Under the pieces are notes generated by a model. The model was given only the letters and a program-made list of their open reading frames with translations, had not been told where the DNA came from and did not search any database. A stretch of 64,000 bases of DNA from Ferribacterium limneticum (GTDB taxonomy: Bacteria; Pseudomonadota; Gammaproteobacteria; Burkholderiales; Rhodocyclaceae), in the NCBI RefSeq assembly GCF_020510565.1, contig NZ_CP075189.1, forward strand, positions 1,534,501 through 1,598,500, given 5' to 3'. Shown here piece after piece: positions 56,035-64,000 of this stretch; the stretch's first letter is position 1; every line of letters starts with the position of its first letter. Position numbers and translations under genes: made by a program.

Positions 56035-57576
56035 CTAGTTGGATGTCTCCATGATCGCCGTGCCCCAGCTCGATGTCCGGTAGCCGAGCGGTTTCCACAG
56101 GTGCTTCCAGGGCAACTCGACGATTCCCGGCGGGGCCAGCGTATGGGCGGTGGCAGTGGCATTGCGCAAGTTGGCTGGCATCTCGGCATTCTTGTCCGAT
56201 ATGGGCCAGACGACGGCGATTTTGTTGCCGTCTCCGGCCGGGGTGGGCAGTCCGTGCATTACGACGCGGGAGTCGGAGAAAAAGCGGCGGAGGTTGCCGC
56301 CGACATGGGGGTCGTTGACGATGATCGTTCCCCGGTCAAATCCCTTCTCGCGTAGCTTATCGGCGAGTTCGGGGTAGGGCACGGCCCAGCGGCATCGTGA
56401 GCAAAAGGGTTCGTACACGAACAGGTTGCCGCTTCGCACCGCATAGGCGGTGATCGTGAAGCCGAGCAGAACGGCCATGAATATCTGCACACGGCGCGGG
56501 GTGGGATTGGTTTCGCGGGCCTTCTCGGTCAGCCAGGGAATGGCGATGACGACCATCGGCAGAATGCTGTGCACGGCGTAGTTCGCGCGCGAATAGAGCA
56601 GGCCGTTGAAGAGGACGAGTCCGCTCAGTTCGATCAGCAGAAGGTGGAGCAGATACAGTTTCGGATCGAAAACGGTCGGGTCGATGGCGCGAAGCTTGGA
56701 TTGCCTGAAGATCGTCCGGAAGATGGCCGGAAAGACCATGGGCAGGATCACGATGTAGGGTGCCAGGACGAGCAGCGGGAACGTGAACGCATCGCGCAGG
56801 CCAGCGGCGATGCCGGGCAGTGAGTGAGCGGGAATTTCCGGCAGCAGGTTTGTGCTCAGGGCCGTCAAGCGCAGTGGATCGGCGGCCAGCCAGAGTGCAT
56901 AGGGCGCTACGACCAGCAAGGTGAGCGGCAGCGATGCCAGCATCGGCAGCGAGAAAACCGTTTTCCGCACGGACGGTTGCAGCCAGGCGGCGAGCAGCGT
57001 GGCGAATAGGGCAAAGGCGTAGATGTGCTCGGTGAGCAGGCCCAGCCCGATCAGCGTGGCCAACAGCAGGTAATTGCCACGACTCGGGCGGTCAATCAGC
57101 CGAAAGATCGCCCAGACAGTAGCGACAGCCAGCACCATGGCGCCGACACGATGGGTGAAGCCTTCGTGAAAACGCCAAAAAATCTGGTACACCGTCGCCA
57201 TCGACTCGACCGCAATGAATGCCCACAGCGCGCTTTGCGTAATTTTTCGCGTGATTTGAAAAATGCACCCGGCCATGGCGACCAGCAGGGCGTACTTGAG
57301 GAAGAGAAAGCCCGAAAGGCCGGTGCCGAAAATATGCTGTAAACACCATATGGCCCAGTCGTAGAGCGGACCTTGCTGGACGTTGTAACCCGGGGCGAGG
57401 GTCTGGGCGATAAGGTTGTCGAGTGGGTCGTCTTCGCCGAGGTTGCCTGACGAAAACAAGCGGGTCAGTGCGTGAATCGAGGCGTAAATGGCAACGAGTA
57501 CCATGACGCCGGACTGCGTGAAAGGAAAGCGGGGGGGCGCCGTCGAGGCGGAAACGAATGAATCGCTCTGGTTCAT
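56035..57576 (-). CDS. Glycosyltransferase family 39-like membrane protein
   Basis: The 513-residue protein has about ten to eleven membrane helices. An acidic pair near the first long loop (GNLGEDDPLDNL, about residues 48-59) matches the catalytic region of ArnT/PMT-type enzymes, which use polyprenyl-linked sugars. A soluble C-terminal part runs from about 400. The donor and acceptor are unknown; lipid A or another envelope component is possible. It is inserted between valS and the holC group. Confidence 0.82.
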   Translation of the reverse strand: MNQSDSFVSASTAPPRFPFTQSGVMVLVAIYASIHALTRLFSSGNLGEDDPLDNLIAQTLAPGYNVQQGPLYDWAIWCLQHIFGTGLSGFLFLKYALLVAMAGCIFQITRKITQSALWAFIAVESMATVYQIFWRFHEGFTHRVGAMVLAVATVWAIFRLIDRPSRGNYLLLATLIGLGLLTEHIYAFALFATLLAAWLQPSVRKTVFSLPMLASLPLTLLVVAPYALWLAADPLRLTALSTNLLPEIPAHSLPGIAAGLRDAFTFPLLVLAPYIVILPMVFPAIFRTIFRQSKLRAIDPTVFDPKLYLLHLLLIELSGLVLFNGLLYSRANYAVHSILPMVVIAIPWLTEKARETNPTPRRVQIFMAVLLGFTITAYAVRSGNLFVYEPFCSRCRWAVPYPELADKLREKGFDRGTIIVNDPHVGGNLRRFFSDSRVVMHGLPTPAGDGNKIAVVWPISDKNAEMPANLRNATATAHTLAPPGIVELPWKHLWKPLGYRTSSWGTAIMETSN

Positions 57577-57619
57577 GGGGATTTGCGTGGCGGCCTGATG
57601 GGCCGCGATCAGGTGCTGG

Positions 57620-57997
57620 CTAACTGTTCTCGATCATTTCCTGTTCGGCCAGAAAGTCCCTGATGGTCGAACTGATTATCTCGGGCAAGGCAGCCTTGAT
57701 GCGGTCCTCAATGCGGCCGGTGAGTTCGCGAATAAGCTCGTCACGCAAACCCGGATCGATGCTCGAGGGCGTTTCCGGCGCTATCTGCAGGGGCGTGTCG
57801 GCCACAGCATCGACGTCGATTTCGACTGGTTCAGGCACGGCTTCCATTTCCGGCATCGGCTCAACTTCGGTGAGAACCGGAATGTCGTCAAATTCATCGA
57901 CGCTGTCGGTGAGTACCGGGACATCGTCAAATTCGCTGTCGGTCTGACGCCGGCGATGCATCAGGGCATCGGCTCGGGCGATGATGGGGCTGGGCAC
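57620..57997 (-). CDS. Small acidic protein with a duplicated EFDDxPVLT motif
   Basis: The 125-residue acidic, low-complexity protein carries EFDDVPVLT and EFDDIPVLTE in tandem (about 22-43), then a Pro/Glu-rich middle. A C-terminal helix of about 35 residues follows (LRDELIRELTGRIEDRIKAALPEIISSTIRDFLAEQ). The PVLT motif recalls betaproteobacterial DUF2486 proteins, but I am not certain. It lies nine bases after holC on the same strand. The C-terminal helix is probably the conserved functional part. Confidence 0.75.
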   Translation of the reverse strand: MPSPIIARADALMHRRRQTDSEFDDVPVLTDSVDEFDDIPVLTEVEPMPEMEAVPEPVEIDVDAVADTPLQIAPETPSSIDPGLRDELIRELTGRIEDRIKAALPEIISSTIRDFLAEQEMIENS

Positions 57998-58006
57998 GCT
58001 GTTTCC

Positions 58007-58429
58007 TTAGCGGTCGCTGAGATCGAAGTAGCGGACTTCGTAGCCGCGATCCTTGTAGAACTTGACGCGCTCTCTGGCGGCGGTGCGGTCGTTCTCTTCC
58101 TGACCAACGACTTCGATCAGGCTCTCGAAGCGGGAAAAGCCGGGCGGGATTTCCTGGCTCAGGTTCATCAGGCGTTCGTCCTGCGCGATAGTTTCCAGCT
58201 TGTCCGTTATCAGGATTGGCGTTTCGGCCGCCAGCGGCGAATCGGCTCGGCAATGCGGTACGAAGCTGAGCGCGGAATGCGTCCACAGCATGCGGTCGAC
58301 GCCGCTGGCGACCGAGTTGTCGACGGCGTAAACCAGCATCGGCTTTTTCTTGGCATAGGCCCCGCTCAGCAAGGCGCAGGCCGCGGCGATCTTGTCCGCC
58401 GCGCCGTGATAGAAAAAAACCTGCGTCAA
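58007..58429 (-). CDS. holC: DNA polymerase III chi subunit
   Basis: The 140-residue subunit links the clamp loader to SSB through psi and SSB. It reads TQVFFYHGAADKIAAACALLSGAYAKKKPMLVYAVD at the start and later PILITDKLE, as in HolC. It overlaps the pepA stop by four bases; pepA-holC-valS is a common proteobacterial order, so the assignment is well supported. Confidence 0.93.
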   Translation of the reverse strand: MTQVFFYHGAADKIAAACALLSGAYAKKKPMLVYAVDNSVASGVDRMLWTHSALSFVPHCRADSPLAAETPILITDKLETIAQDERLMNLSQEIPPGFSRFESLIEVVGQEENDRTAARERVKFYKDRGYEVRYFDLSDR

Positions 58430-59922
58430 TTGAGCTTGCCTGCGCGTTGTAGCAGGTAATGCGTCAATAAGGGTACGGGCCGGCCGGTGGCACCTTTGTT
58501 CGCGCCGGATTTCCAGGCGGTGCCAGCGATGTCGAGGTGCGCCCAGTCAAATTTCTTGGTGAAACGCGACAGGAAGCAGGCGGCCGAAATAGCGCCACCC
58601 CAGCGACCGCCGATGTTAGCCATGTCGGCAAACGGACTTTTCAACAGTTCCTGATAGTCATCCCACAGCGGCATGTGCCAGGCACGATCGTAGGCCTCGT
58701 CGCCGGCATCGAGCAGTTCGCGGGCGAGGCCATCCTTGTTGGCGAACAGGCCAGTGGCGATGCTACCCAAGGCGACGACGCAGGCGCCGGTCAGCGTGGC
58801 GACATCGATCACCGTGTCCGGTTCGAAACGCTCGGCATAAGTCAGCGCATCGCACAGGATCAGGCGGCCCTCGGCATCGGTGTTGAGGATTTCGATGGTC
58901 TGCCCGGACATCGATGTGACGATGTCGCCGGGGCGTGTCGCCTTGCCGTCGGGCATGTTTTCGGTGGCCGGGACGATAACCGTCAGATTGATCGGCAAAG
59001 CCATCTTGGCAACGGCGTGCATGGTGCCGAGCACACTGGCGGCGCCACACATGTCGTATTTCATTTCGTCCATTTCGGCGCCGGGCTTCAGCGAAATGCC
59101 GCCGGTGTCGAAAGTGACGCCCTTGCCCACCAGCACGACCGGTTTTTCAGCAGCTTTGCCGCCCTTGTAGCTGAGAACGATCAGCTTGGGCGGCTGGTGT
59201 GAACCATGGGCAACGGCGAGCAGGGAATGCATGCCGAGTTTTTCCATGTCGGCGCGATCCAGAACTTCGCAGCCGAGCTTGAACTCCTTGGCCATGGCCT
59301 GCGCCTGTTCGGCCAGATAAGTCGGATGGCAGATATTGGGGGGCAGGTTGCCCAGATCCTTGGCCATCGCCACGCCTTCGGCAATGGCGAGTCCCTGGTT
59401 CAGTGCCTCCTCGGCTGGTGTGAGTTCATTGCGTCTTTCAACGCTGAACGTCAGCTTGCGTAATGGGCGCCGAACATCTTCCTTCTTGCTCTTGAATTGC
59501 TCAAATTTATAGGTTGCATCAAGTGCGGCCAGCGTTGCCTGGCGAATCCGCCAGCCAATGCTGCGTTTTTTGACGGTGAGTTCGGTCAGGAAGATGGAAG
59601 CATCGAAAGCACCTGTTTCGTTGAGCACTTTGACTGTTGCGCTGATGGCGCTGCCAAATTCCTTTTCACGAAAGTCCTTTTCCTTGCCCAGGCCGACGAG
59701 CAGGATGCGGTCACATAACGTCCCCGGCACGTTGTGCAGCAACAGGGTGCTGCCAGACTTGCCTTCCATGTCGCCACGCCGGACGATGTCGGCAATGTGG
59801 CCTCCGGATGCCTTGTCGAGCAGCTCGGCTGGAAGGGTCAATTTCCTCGATTCATACACGCCGACAACGACGCAGGCGCTGCGCTGTTTCTCCGGGCTGC
59901 CACTTTTTATGCTAAATTCCAC
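58426..59922 (-). CDS. pepA: Leucyl aminopeptidase (M17)
   Basis: The 498-residue cytosolic metallopeptidase is of the PepA type. NTDAEGRLILCDAL is the M17 signature, and VLVGKGVTFDTGGISLKPGAEMDEMKYDM holds the catalytic lysine and metal ligands. It removes N-terminal residues; in E. coli PepA also binds DNA in plasmid recombination. It is divergent from lptF across 71 bases, a conserved arrangement in proteobacteria. Confidence 0.96.
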   Translation of the reverse strand: MEFSIKSGSPEKQRSACVVVGVYESRKLTLPAELLDKASGGHIADIVRRGDMEGKSGSTLLLHNVPGTLCDRILLVGLGKEKDFREKEFGSAISATVKVLNETGAFDASIFLTELTVKKRSIGWRIRQATLAALDATYKFEQFKSKKEDVRRPLRKLTFSVERRNELTPAEEALNQGLAIAEGVAMAKDLGNLPPNICHPTYLAEQAQAMAKEFKLGCEVLDRADMEKLGMHSLLAVAHGSHQPPKLIVLSYKGGKAAEKPVVLVGKGVTFDTGGISLKPGAEMDEMKYDMCGAASVLGTMHAVAKMALPINLTVIVPATENMPDGKATRPGDIVTSMSGQTIEILNTDAEGRLILCDALTYAERFEPDTVIDVATLTGACVVALGSIATGLFANKDGLARELLDAGDEAYDRAWHMPLWDDYQELLKSPFADMANIGGRWGGAISAACFLSRFTKKFDWAHLDIAGTAWKSGANKGATGRPVPLLTHYLLQRAGKLN

Positions 59923-59993
59923 AAGCTGCTCCTGATCAGGGAAATATCAGTTTTCGAGGGATTATCCTCGTATTTTTTCGGTTTCGTCAAAGC

Positions 59994-61079
59994 ATGATAT
60001 TCGAACGTGCCGCCCGGCGCGAATTTGCTCAGGCTGCTGCTGGCATTAGTGTTGCCCTGCTGGCTATCCTGGCTTCCATACTGTTGATCCGCCTCCTCAA
60101 AGAGGCCGTCGGTGGGCGCATTGTGCCCGAGGCGGTAGCCTCGTTGCTCGGTTTCGCCTTGTTGAATTTCATGCCGCTCGTGCTAAGTCTGATGCTTTTT
60201 GTATCGATTCTGCTTAGTCTGACGCGCGCTTACCGGGATTCCGAAATGGTTGTCTGGAGTACCTGTGGCTTGCCGCTTACGGCCTGGCTACGGCCGGTAC
60301 TCAAATTTGCCTTGCCTTTTGTGCTGGTCATTGCGGCGCTGGCCGGCTTTCTCTCCCCGTGGGCCAATTTGAACACTGCGCAATATCGACAGGTTTTGTC
60401 GGCACGCAGCGATGTTTCGCAGGTCTCTCCTGGAGTTTTTCAGGAGTCCAGAGCCGGAAAGCGTGTTTTCTTTGTCGAAGCACTCGATGAAGGGGAGGCG
60501 CTGCTCGGAAATATCTTTGTCGCAAGCTTTCAGGATGGCAAGCTGGGCGTGGTGGTGTCGGATCAGGGTTACCAGGAGTTTGCGGAAAACGGCGACCGCT
60601 TTGTCGTTCTGGAAAAAGGGCGCCGATACGAAGTCGAGCCGGGGTCGCCGGAGTTTCGGGTAATGGAATTCGAGCGCTATCGAGTGCGTACTGAAGACGC
60701 CGAAGCCAAGCCCACGGAGCGCTTGCCCAATCGACTGTCGATGCCGGAACTGCTCAAGGATGACAGTAACAAGGCGCGCGGCGAACTTTTGTGGCGTATC
60801 GGACTTCCCGTCTCGGCCCTCATTCTGGCGCTGCTTGCCATTCCTCTTTCCTACGTAAATCCGCGTGCCGGTCGCTCGGCCAATATGTTGATTGCTGTGC
60901 TCATCTATGCCATCTACAGCAATCTGTTATGGGTTGCCCAGGCATGGGTTGCTCAAGGCAAGCTGTCGTTCTGGATCGGCGTTTGGGTTATCCACGCCAT
61001 TATGCTGGTGCCGCTGGTGCTGCTGTTTTACCGGCGCATCGCTGTGCGCCTGCCATGGCAGGGGAGATCCGGTGTTTAA
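59994..61079 (+). CDS. lptF: LPS export permease LptF
   Basis: The 361-residue protein has six membrane helices with a large periplasmic domain between helices 3 and 4 (about 120-270). With LptG and the LptB ATPase it extracts lipopolysaccharide from the inner membrane and drives it across the periplasm. MIFERAARREFAQAAAGISVALLAI and RAYRDSEMVVWSTCGLPLTAW are family stretches. It overlaps lptG by eight bases. Confidence 0.95.
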   Translation: MIFERAARREFAQAAAGISVALLAILASILLIRLLKEAVGGRIVPEAVASLLGFALLNFMPLVLSLMLFVSILLSLTRAYRDSEMVVWSTCGLPLTAWLRPVLKFALPFVLVIAALAGFLSPWANLNTAQYRQVLSARSDVSQVSPGVFQESRAGKRVFFVEALDEGEALLGNIFVASFQDGKLGVVVSDQGYQEFAENGDRFVVLEKGRRYEVEPGSPEFRVMEFERYRVRTEDAEAKPTERLPNRLSMPELLKDDSNKARGELLWRIGLPVSALILALLAIPLSYVNPRAGRSANMLIAVLIYAIYSNLLWVAQAWVAQGKLSFWIGVWVIHAIMLVPLVLLFYRRIAVRLPWQGRSGV

Positions 61080-62157
61080 GGTAAATACGTACCAACGCTA
61101 CCTGATGCGGGAAGTTCTCGCCGCAGTCTTGCTCGTCTTGCTTGCTTTTTTGGCCCTGTTCAGTTTTTTCAATTTCGTTGATGAACTGCGAAACGTTGGG
61201 CGGGCTGACTACACAGCAGGGCGTGCCGCGTTGTTTGTGGCACTCGGCCTGCCCGGGCTCGTCTATGAGCTGATTCCGATTGCCGCCCTGATCGGCACTT
61301 TGTACGCCTTGTCTACACTGGCCAGGCATTCCGAACTGACGGTCCTGCGGGCTTCCGGCTTGGCGACATCCGATTTGCTGATGACCTTGTTTCGCGCAGC
61401 AGCCCTGCTGGCCTTGTTGACCTTTGTTTTTGGCGAGGTGCTGGTGCCTTTTAGCGAACGACTGGCTCAGGAAATCAAGGCCAAGGCGCTCAGCAAGGTC
61501 ATCGCCCGCAGTGGTCTGGAAAGCGGCTTGTGGATCAAGGACGGACGCAGCTTTATCAATATTCGCAAGGCCAATTCGGATGCCACCTTGGAAGGTGTGC
61601 GGATATATCGATTTACTGCAGACAATACGCTCGAATCCGTGACCGATGCCCGTGAGGCGACTTTCCAGTTGCCTGACCGATGGCTTTTGAAAGGGGTGGT
61701 CAGAACGGTTCTCGATGCGGACACCTCTCGTGTCGAATCCATCGACTCGACGGATTGGCATTCTGCGGTCAACCCGGATTTATTGGCAATTTTGACCGTC
61801 GCGCCTGAGCGGATGTCACTTTATGGCCTGTACAACTACACCCGGCATTTGGTGGAAAACAAGCAGAAGGCCGAGCGCTACCAGATTGCTCTTTGGAAAA
61901 AGCTTGTCTATCCCTTGACCGCGCTGGTCATGGTCGCCCTGGCACTTCCCTTTGGTTATTCACATGACCGGGTCGGTGGCGTCAGCCTGAAGATTTTTGC
62001 CGGGGTTATGCTGGGCATCCTCTTTTATGCCCTGAATGGCCTTTTTTCGAATCTCGGGGTGATCAATTCCTGGCCGCCAGTCGCCAGTGCAACGGCGCCT
62101 GCCGCCCTATTCCTGGTGACCGCGATGGGTATGCTGTGGTGGGTTGAGCGTCGCTAA
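61072..62157 (+). CDS. lptG: LPS export permease LptG
   Basis: The 361-residue partner of LptF begins YQRYLMREVLAAVLLVLLAFLALFSFFNF. It has six helices, a periplasmic beta-rich domain and the cytoplasmic coupling segment LARHSELTVLRASGLATSDLL. The start is GTG 61072, overlapping the lptF stop; a longer open frame starts inside lptF but has no family resemblance. It ends one base from the stop of the convergent RDD gene. Confidence 0.95.
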   Translation: MFKVNTYQRYLMREVLAAVLLVLLAFLALFSFFNFVDELRNVGRADYTAGRAALFVALGLPGLVYELIPIAALIGTLYALSTLARHSELTVLRASGLATSDLLMTLFRAAALLALLTFVFGEVLVPFSERLAQEIKAKALSKVIARSGLESGLWIKDGRSFINIRKANSDATLEGVRIYRFTADNTLESVTDAREATFQLPDRWLLKGVVRTVLDADTSRVESIDSTDWHSAVNPDLLAILTVAPERMSLYGLYNYTRHLVENKQKAERYQIALWKKLVYPLTALVMVALALPFGYSHDRVGGVSLKIFAGVMLGILFYALNGLFSNLGVINSWPPVASATAPAALFLVTAMGMLWWVERR

Positions 62158-62574
62158 TCAGTTCGTGCTGACGATTCGGGTTCCGGCAATTCTGTCATGC
62201 AGGAACTGCTTATCCTTATCGAATAGCGCCCAGAAGATTCCGATACCGAACAACAGAATGCTCGGCCACGCGGCCAGGTAGCGAAGAACTGCCTGCAAGG
62301 GCCGCAGTGTCGCTCCTTCTGCCGAGACGATGCGTAGTTTCCAAGTCTTCATCGGCAGGGTTTGCCCGCCATTGAGCCAGCACCAGGCAAAATAGATCAG
62401 TAGCAACAGCAAAACGTGGAGCCAGAGCATCCGGGGAGATAGCTCGAAATGGAACCCCGAAAGGACAATTTGCGGTAGCAGAAAGCCAATCAGCAGGATT
62501 GAAAAAACGACAAGGCTTTCATACAGCATGCAGACTAGACGGCGCCTGATGCCGGGGATTGGGGTTGGCATCAA
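62158..62574 (-). CDS. RDD family membrane protein
   Basis: The 138-residue protein has three membrane segments. RRRLVCMLYESLVVFSILLIG holds the conserved arginine region (the first D is E here), and QTLPMKTWKLRIVS is the family's second motif. The function is unknown, perhaps transport. It is the last gene of the sigma-factor operon, overlapping the DUF3106 gene by four bases. Confidence 0.88.
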   Translation of the reverse strand: MMPTPIPGIRRRLVCMLYESLVVFSILLIGFLLPQIVLSGFHFELSPRMLWLHVLLLLLIYFAWCWLNGGQTLPMKTWKLRIVSAEGATLRPLQAVLRYLAAWPSILLFGIGIFWALFDKDKQFLHDRIAGTRIVSTN

Positions 62575-63128
62575 TGTTTTGTTGTTTCTACGGCTGGTGG
62601 CTTGTTTGATGTACTGACTCCCGTTGTGGACGGGGTGGCCGTGCTGTTTGTCCCTGCGCTGCTTGGGTCAGTTGGCGGTGCCAGCAACTTGGATGACTTG
62701 CTTTTTTCGCGGAGCCGCTGCTGCTCTTCAGGCGGCAAATTCGTATAAGCATTCCACTTTTGCTTGACCAATTGTTTTTGTTCCGGCGGTAATTGATTGA
62801 AGTCCTTGTACGAACTTCTAACCTTGGTTCGTTGATCTGGCGTTAGATTGGCCCATTCACGCATTCGATATTGCATGCGTTGTTGCTCATCCTGCTTCAT
62901 ATTCGGATAGCGATCAGCGATACCTAGCCATTTCTTCTTGCGGATGTTCTCCATGCTGTCCCAGTCCCTGGCGAGCGGAGCGAGGATGTCTCGTTGCTGG
63001 GGACTTAACTGAATCCATTCGGGTTGAGGCGGCGTGCCTATGATCGCCGATGTTGGTGGTTCGACGGCAACGACGGTAGTCAGGCACAAACAGAAGATTA
63101 TTCCTCCGAAGAGTCGTCTTTTAACCAT
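62571..63128 (-). CDS. DUF3106 family exported protein
   Basis: The 185-residue protein has an N-terminal signal-like hydrophobic stretch (about 5-21). Four to five short helical repeats follow, built on the pattern W..L.P.QR..L (QPEWIQLSPQQRDILAPL, WANLTPDQRTKV, FNQLPPEQKQLVKQKW, YTNLPPEEQQRLREK). A Ser/Thr/Pro-rich tail completes it. DUF3106 proteins are typical of betaproteobacteria. The role is unknown, probably periplasmic. It overlaps the DUF3619 gene by 31 bases. Confidence 0.88.
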   Translation of the reverse strand: MVKRRLFGGIIFCLCLTTVVAVEPPTSAIIGTPPQPEWIQLSPQQRDILAPLARDWDSMENIRKKKWLGIADRYPNMKQDEQQRMQYRMREWANLTPDQRTKVRSSYKDFNQLPPEQKQLVKQKWNAYTNLPPEEQQRLREKSKSSKLLAPPTDPSSAGTNSTATPSTTGVSTSNKPPAVETTKH

Positions 63129-63481
63129 TCGAAGAAGTCGTTATCCAGAAAAGCATCGGGGGGAAGGTCGTCGGTGAGCAAGGCGCTATCTACATCTTCT
63201 TGTTCAGCGATGTACTGAATGCTATGCCAATAAAAAGACATCCACATGCCGAGCAGCAAGGCTAGCACAGCGAGAATCTGTTTGAGATACGGGATGTAGG
63301 CGCCCGTCCGGAATGACGAAGTGCCTGCGCTGGCCATCACCATTTGTGGCTCAGCCTGCTTCTGTCGTGCCAAAGCTTGATGGCGAGCGGCTTCCAGCCT
63401 CCGCGATGCTGCCGGTGGAATATTGCTCAAGCCAAGGTTAAGCGCTTGCCGAACTCGATATGCGTAACGGTCTTCGTTCAT
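63098..63481 (-). CDS. DUF3619 family single-pass membrane protein
   Basis: The 127-residue protein starts with a cytosolic helical part (RVRQALNLGLSNIPPAASRRLEAARHQAL), has one membrane helix (about 67-88) and an acidic periplasmic tail (VDSALLTDDLPPDAFLDNDFFEWLKDD). This topology and its position just after a sigma factor gene are anti-sigma-like. Whether it controls that factor is inference. The ATG at 63481 overlaps the sigma factor stop by four bases. Confidence 0.85.
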   Translation of the reverse strand: MNEDRYAYRVRQALNLGLSNIPPAASRRLEAARHQALARQKQAEPQMVMASAGTSSFRTGAYIPYLKQILAVLALLLGMWMSFYWHSIQYIAEQEDVDSALLTDDLPPDAFLDNDFFEWLKDDSSEE

Positions 63482-64000
63482 AGTTTTATACCTCTTGCCG
63501 ACAGGGCGGCTGCCAACGCGTGTGTAGCGCGCGAGCAATGGGTTTTGACGCTGCCTTCTGAGCAGCCCATCGCCGCTGCGGTCTCAGCGACGTCCATGTC
63601 TTCCCAATAACGCATGAGGAAGGCTTCGCGTTGACGGGCAGGTAATTTTTTTATTTCGTCATCAATCAGGTTGAGCGTCTGGGCCTGTTGCAGCTTGCTT
63701 TCCGGTGTTCTCGGGCCGGCATCGTCTTCATCGGCGGCCAGTGTTTCGAGTGGGTCGTAGTCCTCGTCGTCGTCCGGGGAAAAGGCTGAGAGCAGCGTTG
63801 TCCACATCGAGCGAACCTTGCTCCGCCGGTAAAAATCGCGAATGGTGTTCTGCAGAATTCGCTGGAAGAGCATCGGATACTCTTCGTCAGGTCGGTCGCC
63901 GTACTTTTCCGCCAGCTTGAGCATGGAGTCTTGGACGATGTCCAGAGCAGCATCTTCATCGTGAACGGCGAACATCGCCTGCTTGAAGGCGCGGCGCTCG
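63478..64000 (-). CDS. RNA polymerase sigma-70 family (ECF-like) factor, N terminus beyond the window
   Basis: The open frame runs through the window edge: codons before the internal Met at 63975 read ERRAFKQAM and fit the family, so the true start lies outside. Region 2 (AALDIVQDSMLKLAEKY, FQRILQNTIRDFYRR) and region 4 (KLPARQREAFLMRYWEDMDVAETAAAMGCSEGSVKTHCSRA) are present. An acidic linker separates them (PDDDEDYDPLETLAADEDD). It heads an operon with the DUF3619, DUF3106 and RDD genes. The regulon is unknown. Confidence 0.92.
   Translation of the reverse strand, partial: ERRAFKQAMFAVHDEDAALDIVQDSMLKLAEKYGDRPDEEYPMLFQRILQNTIRDFYRRSKVRSMWTTLLSAFSPDDDEDYDPLETLAADEDDAGPRTPESKLQQAQTLNLIDDEIKKLPARQREAFLMRYWEDMDVAETAAAMGCSEGSVKTHCSRATHALAAALSARGIKL

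Noticed and set aside
61755..61795. GCGGTCAACCCGGATTTATT inside lptG as a further repeat copy
   Set aside because: Only the core is partly alike, and it encodes the expected LptG segment; probably chance.
1..64000. CRISPR array, tRNA, rRNA, insertion sequence or prophage
   Set aside because: No regularly spaced direct repeats, no cloverleaf-like sequence in the short gaps, and no transposase, integrase or phage gene was found.

Overview
The window is about 64 kb of GC-rich, densely packed chromosome without a gene-free stretch over 300 bases. Gene content and order (pepA-holC-valS beside divergent lptFG, clpS-clpA beside a cspA-type gene, prkA-yeaH-spoVR, a split pntAA/pntAB/pntB, DUF3106/DUF3619 genes beside an ECF-like sigma factor) point to a betaproteobacterium, most probably Rhodocyclales of the Dechloromonas/Azonexus kind. 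That placement is inference from gene content, not a database result. I see no phage, insertion sequence, CRISPR array, tRNA or rRNA.

Layout. 1-3.5 kb: start of a FeMo-cofactor-type gene, a CCA-enzyme-like HD protein, a YeeE/YedE sulfur transporter and a chemoreceptor. 3.6-12.3 kb: transhydrogenase, isocitrate dehydrogenase kinase/phosphatase AceK and two unrelated isocitrate dehydrogenases. 12.4-20.7 kb: two small unknown genes, a SpoU-type methyltransferase, a hybrid kinase, murI, a class III CoA-transferase and a chemoreceptor. 21-25.7 kb: the prkA-yeaH-spoVR stress module. 25.9-32 kb: a TonB-like protein, an ankyrin protein, and lrgAB followed by a two-component pair. 32-40.7 kb: a diguanylate cyclase with a c-type heme motif, an MFS/LysR/hydrolase group, aceB with a divergent LysR gene, and a DUF454 gene. 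40.8-47.7 kb: a chemoreceptor, aceA, rraA, clpA-clpS and a cold-shock gene. 47.8-52.6 kb: moaC-soxY-soxZ, a BepA-like protease, tusA and a fused pabB-pabC. 52.6-64 kb: valS, a glycosyltransferase, holC, pepA, lptFG, and a sigma-factor operon cut by the window end.

The isocitrate node is nearly complete here: pntAA-pntAB-pntB, aceK, both isocitrate dehydrogenases, aceB and aceA. The dimeric enzyme keeps the serine that AceK phosphorylates in E. coli. The aceA and aceB upstream regions share a TCTT-N4-AAGA palindrome, and the LysR gene divergent from aceB is the obvious candidate regulator. A second LysR gene shares a CTCAATTGAGTT motif with a hydrolase promoter 2 kb away.

The most unusual signal is a dispersed repeat of about 40 bp (CCACGGTCAACCGGAAAA, then about two bases, then TGGCCAAAATTGAAA). 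There are eleven clear copies. Six intergenic copies lie downstream of a stop codon, mostly within 30 bases. One of these belongs to a head-to-head pair that supplies the stop codon of pabBC. Four more copies lie inside open reading frames as in-frame codons. The consensus is open in four of six frames, has a stop in one and an ATG in another. It behaves like a REP-type element that can also be absorbed into proteins.
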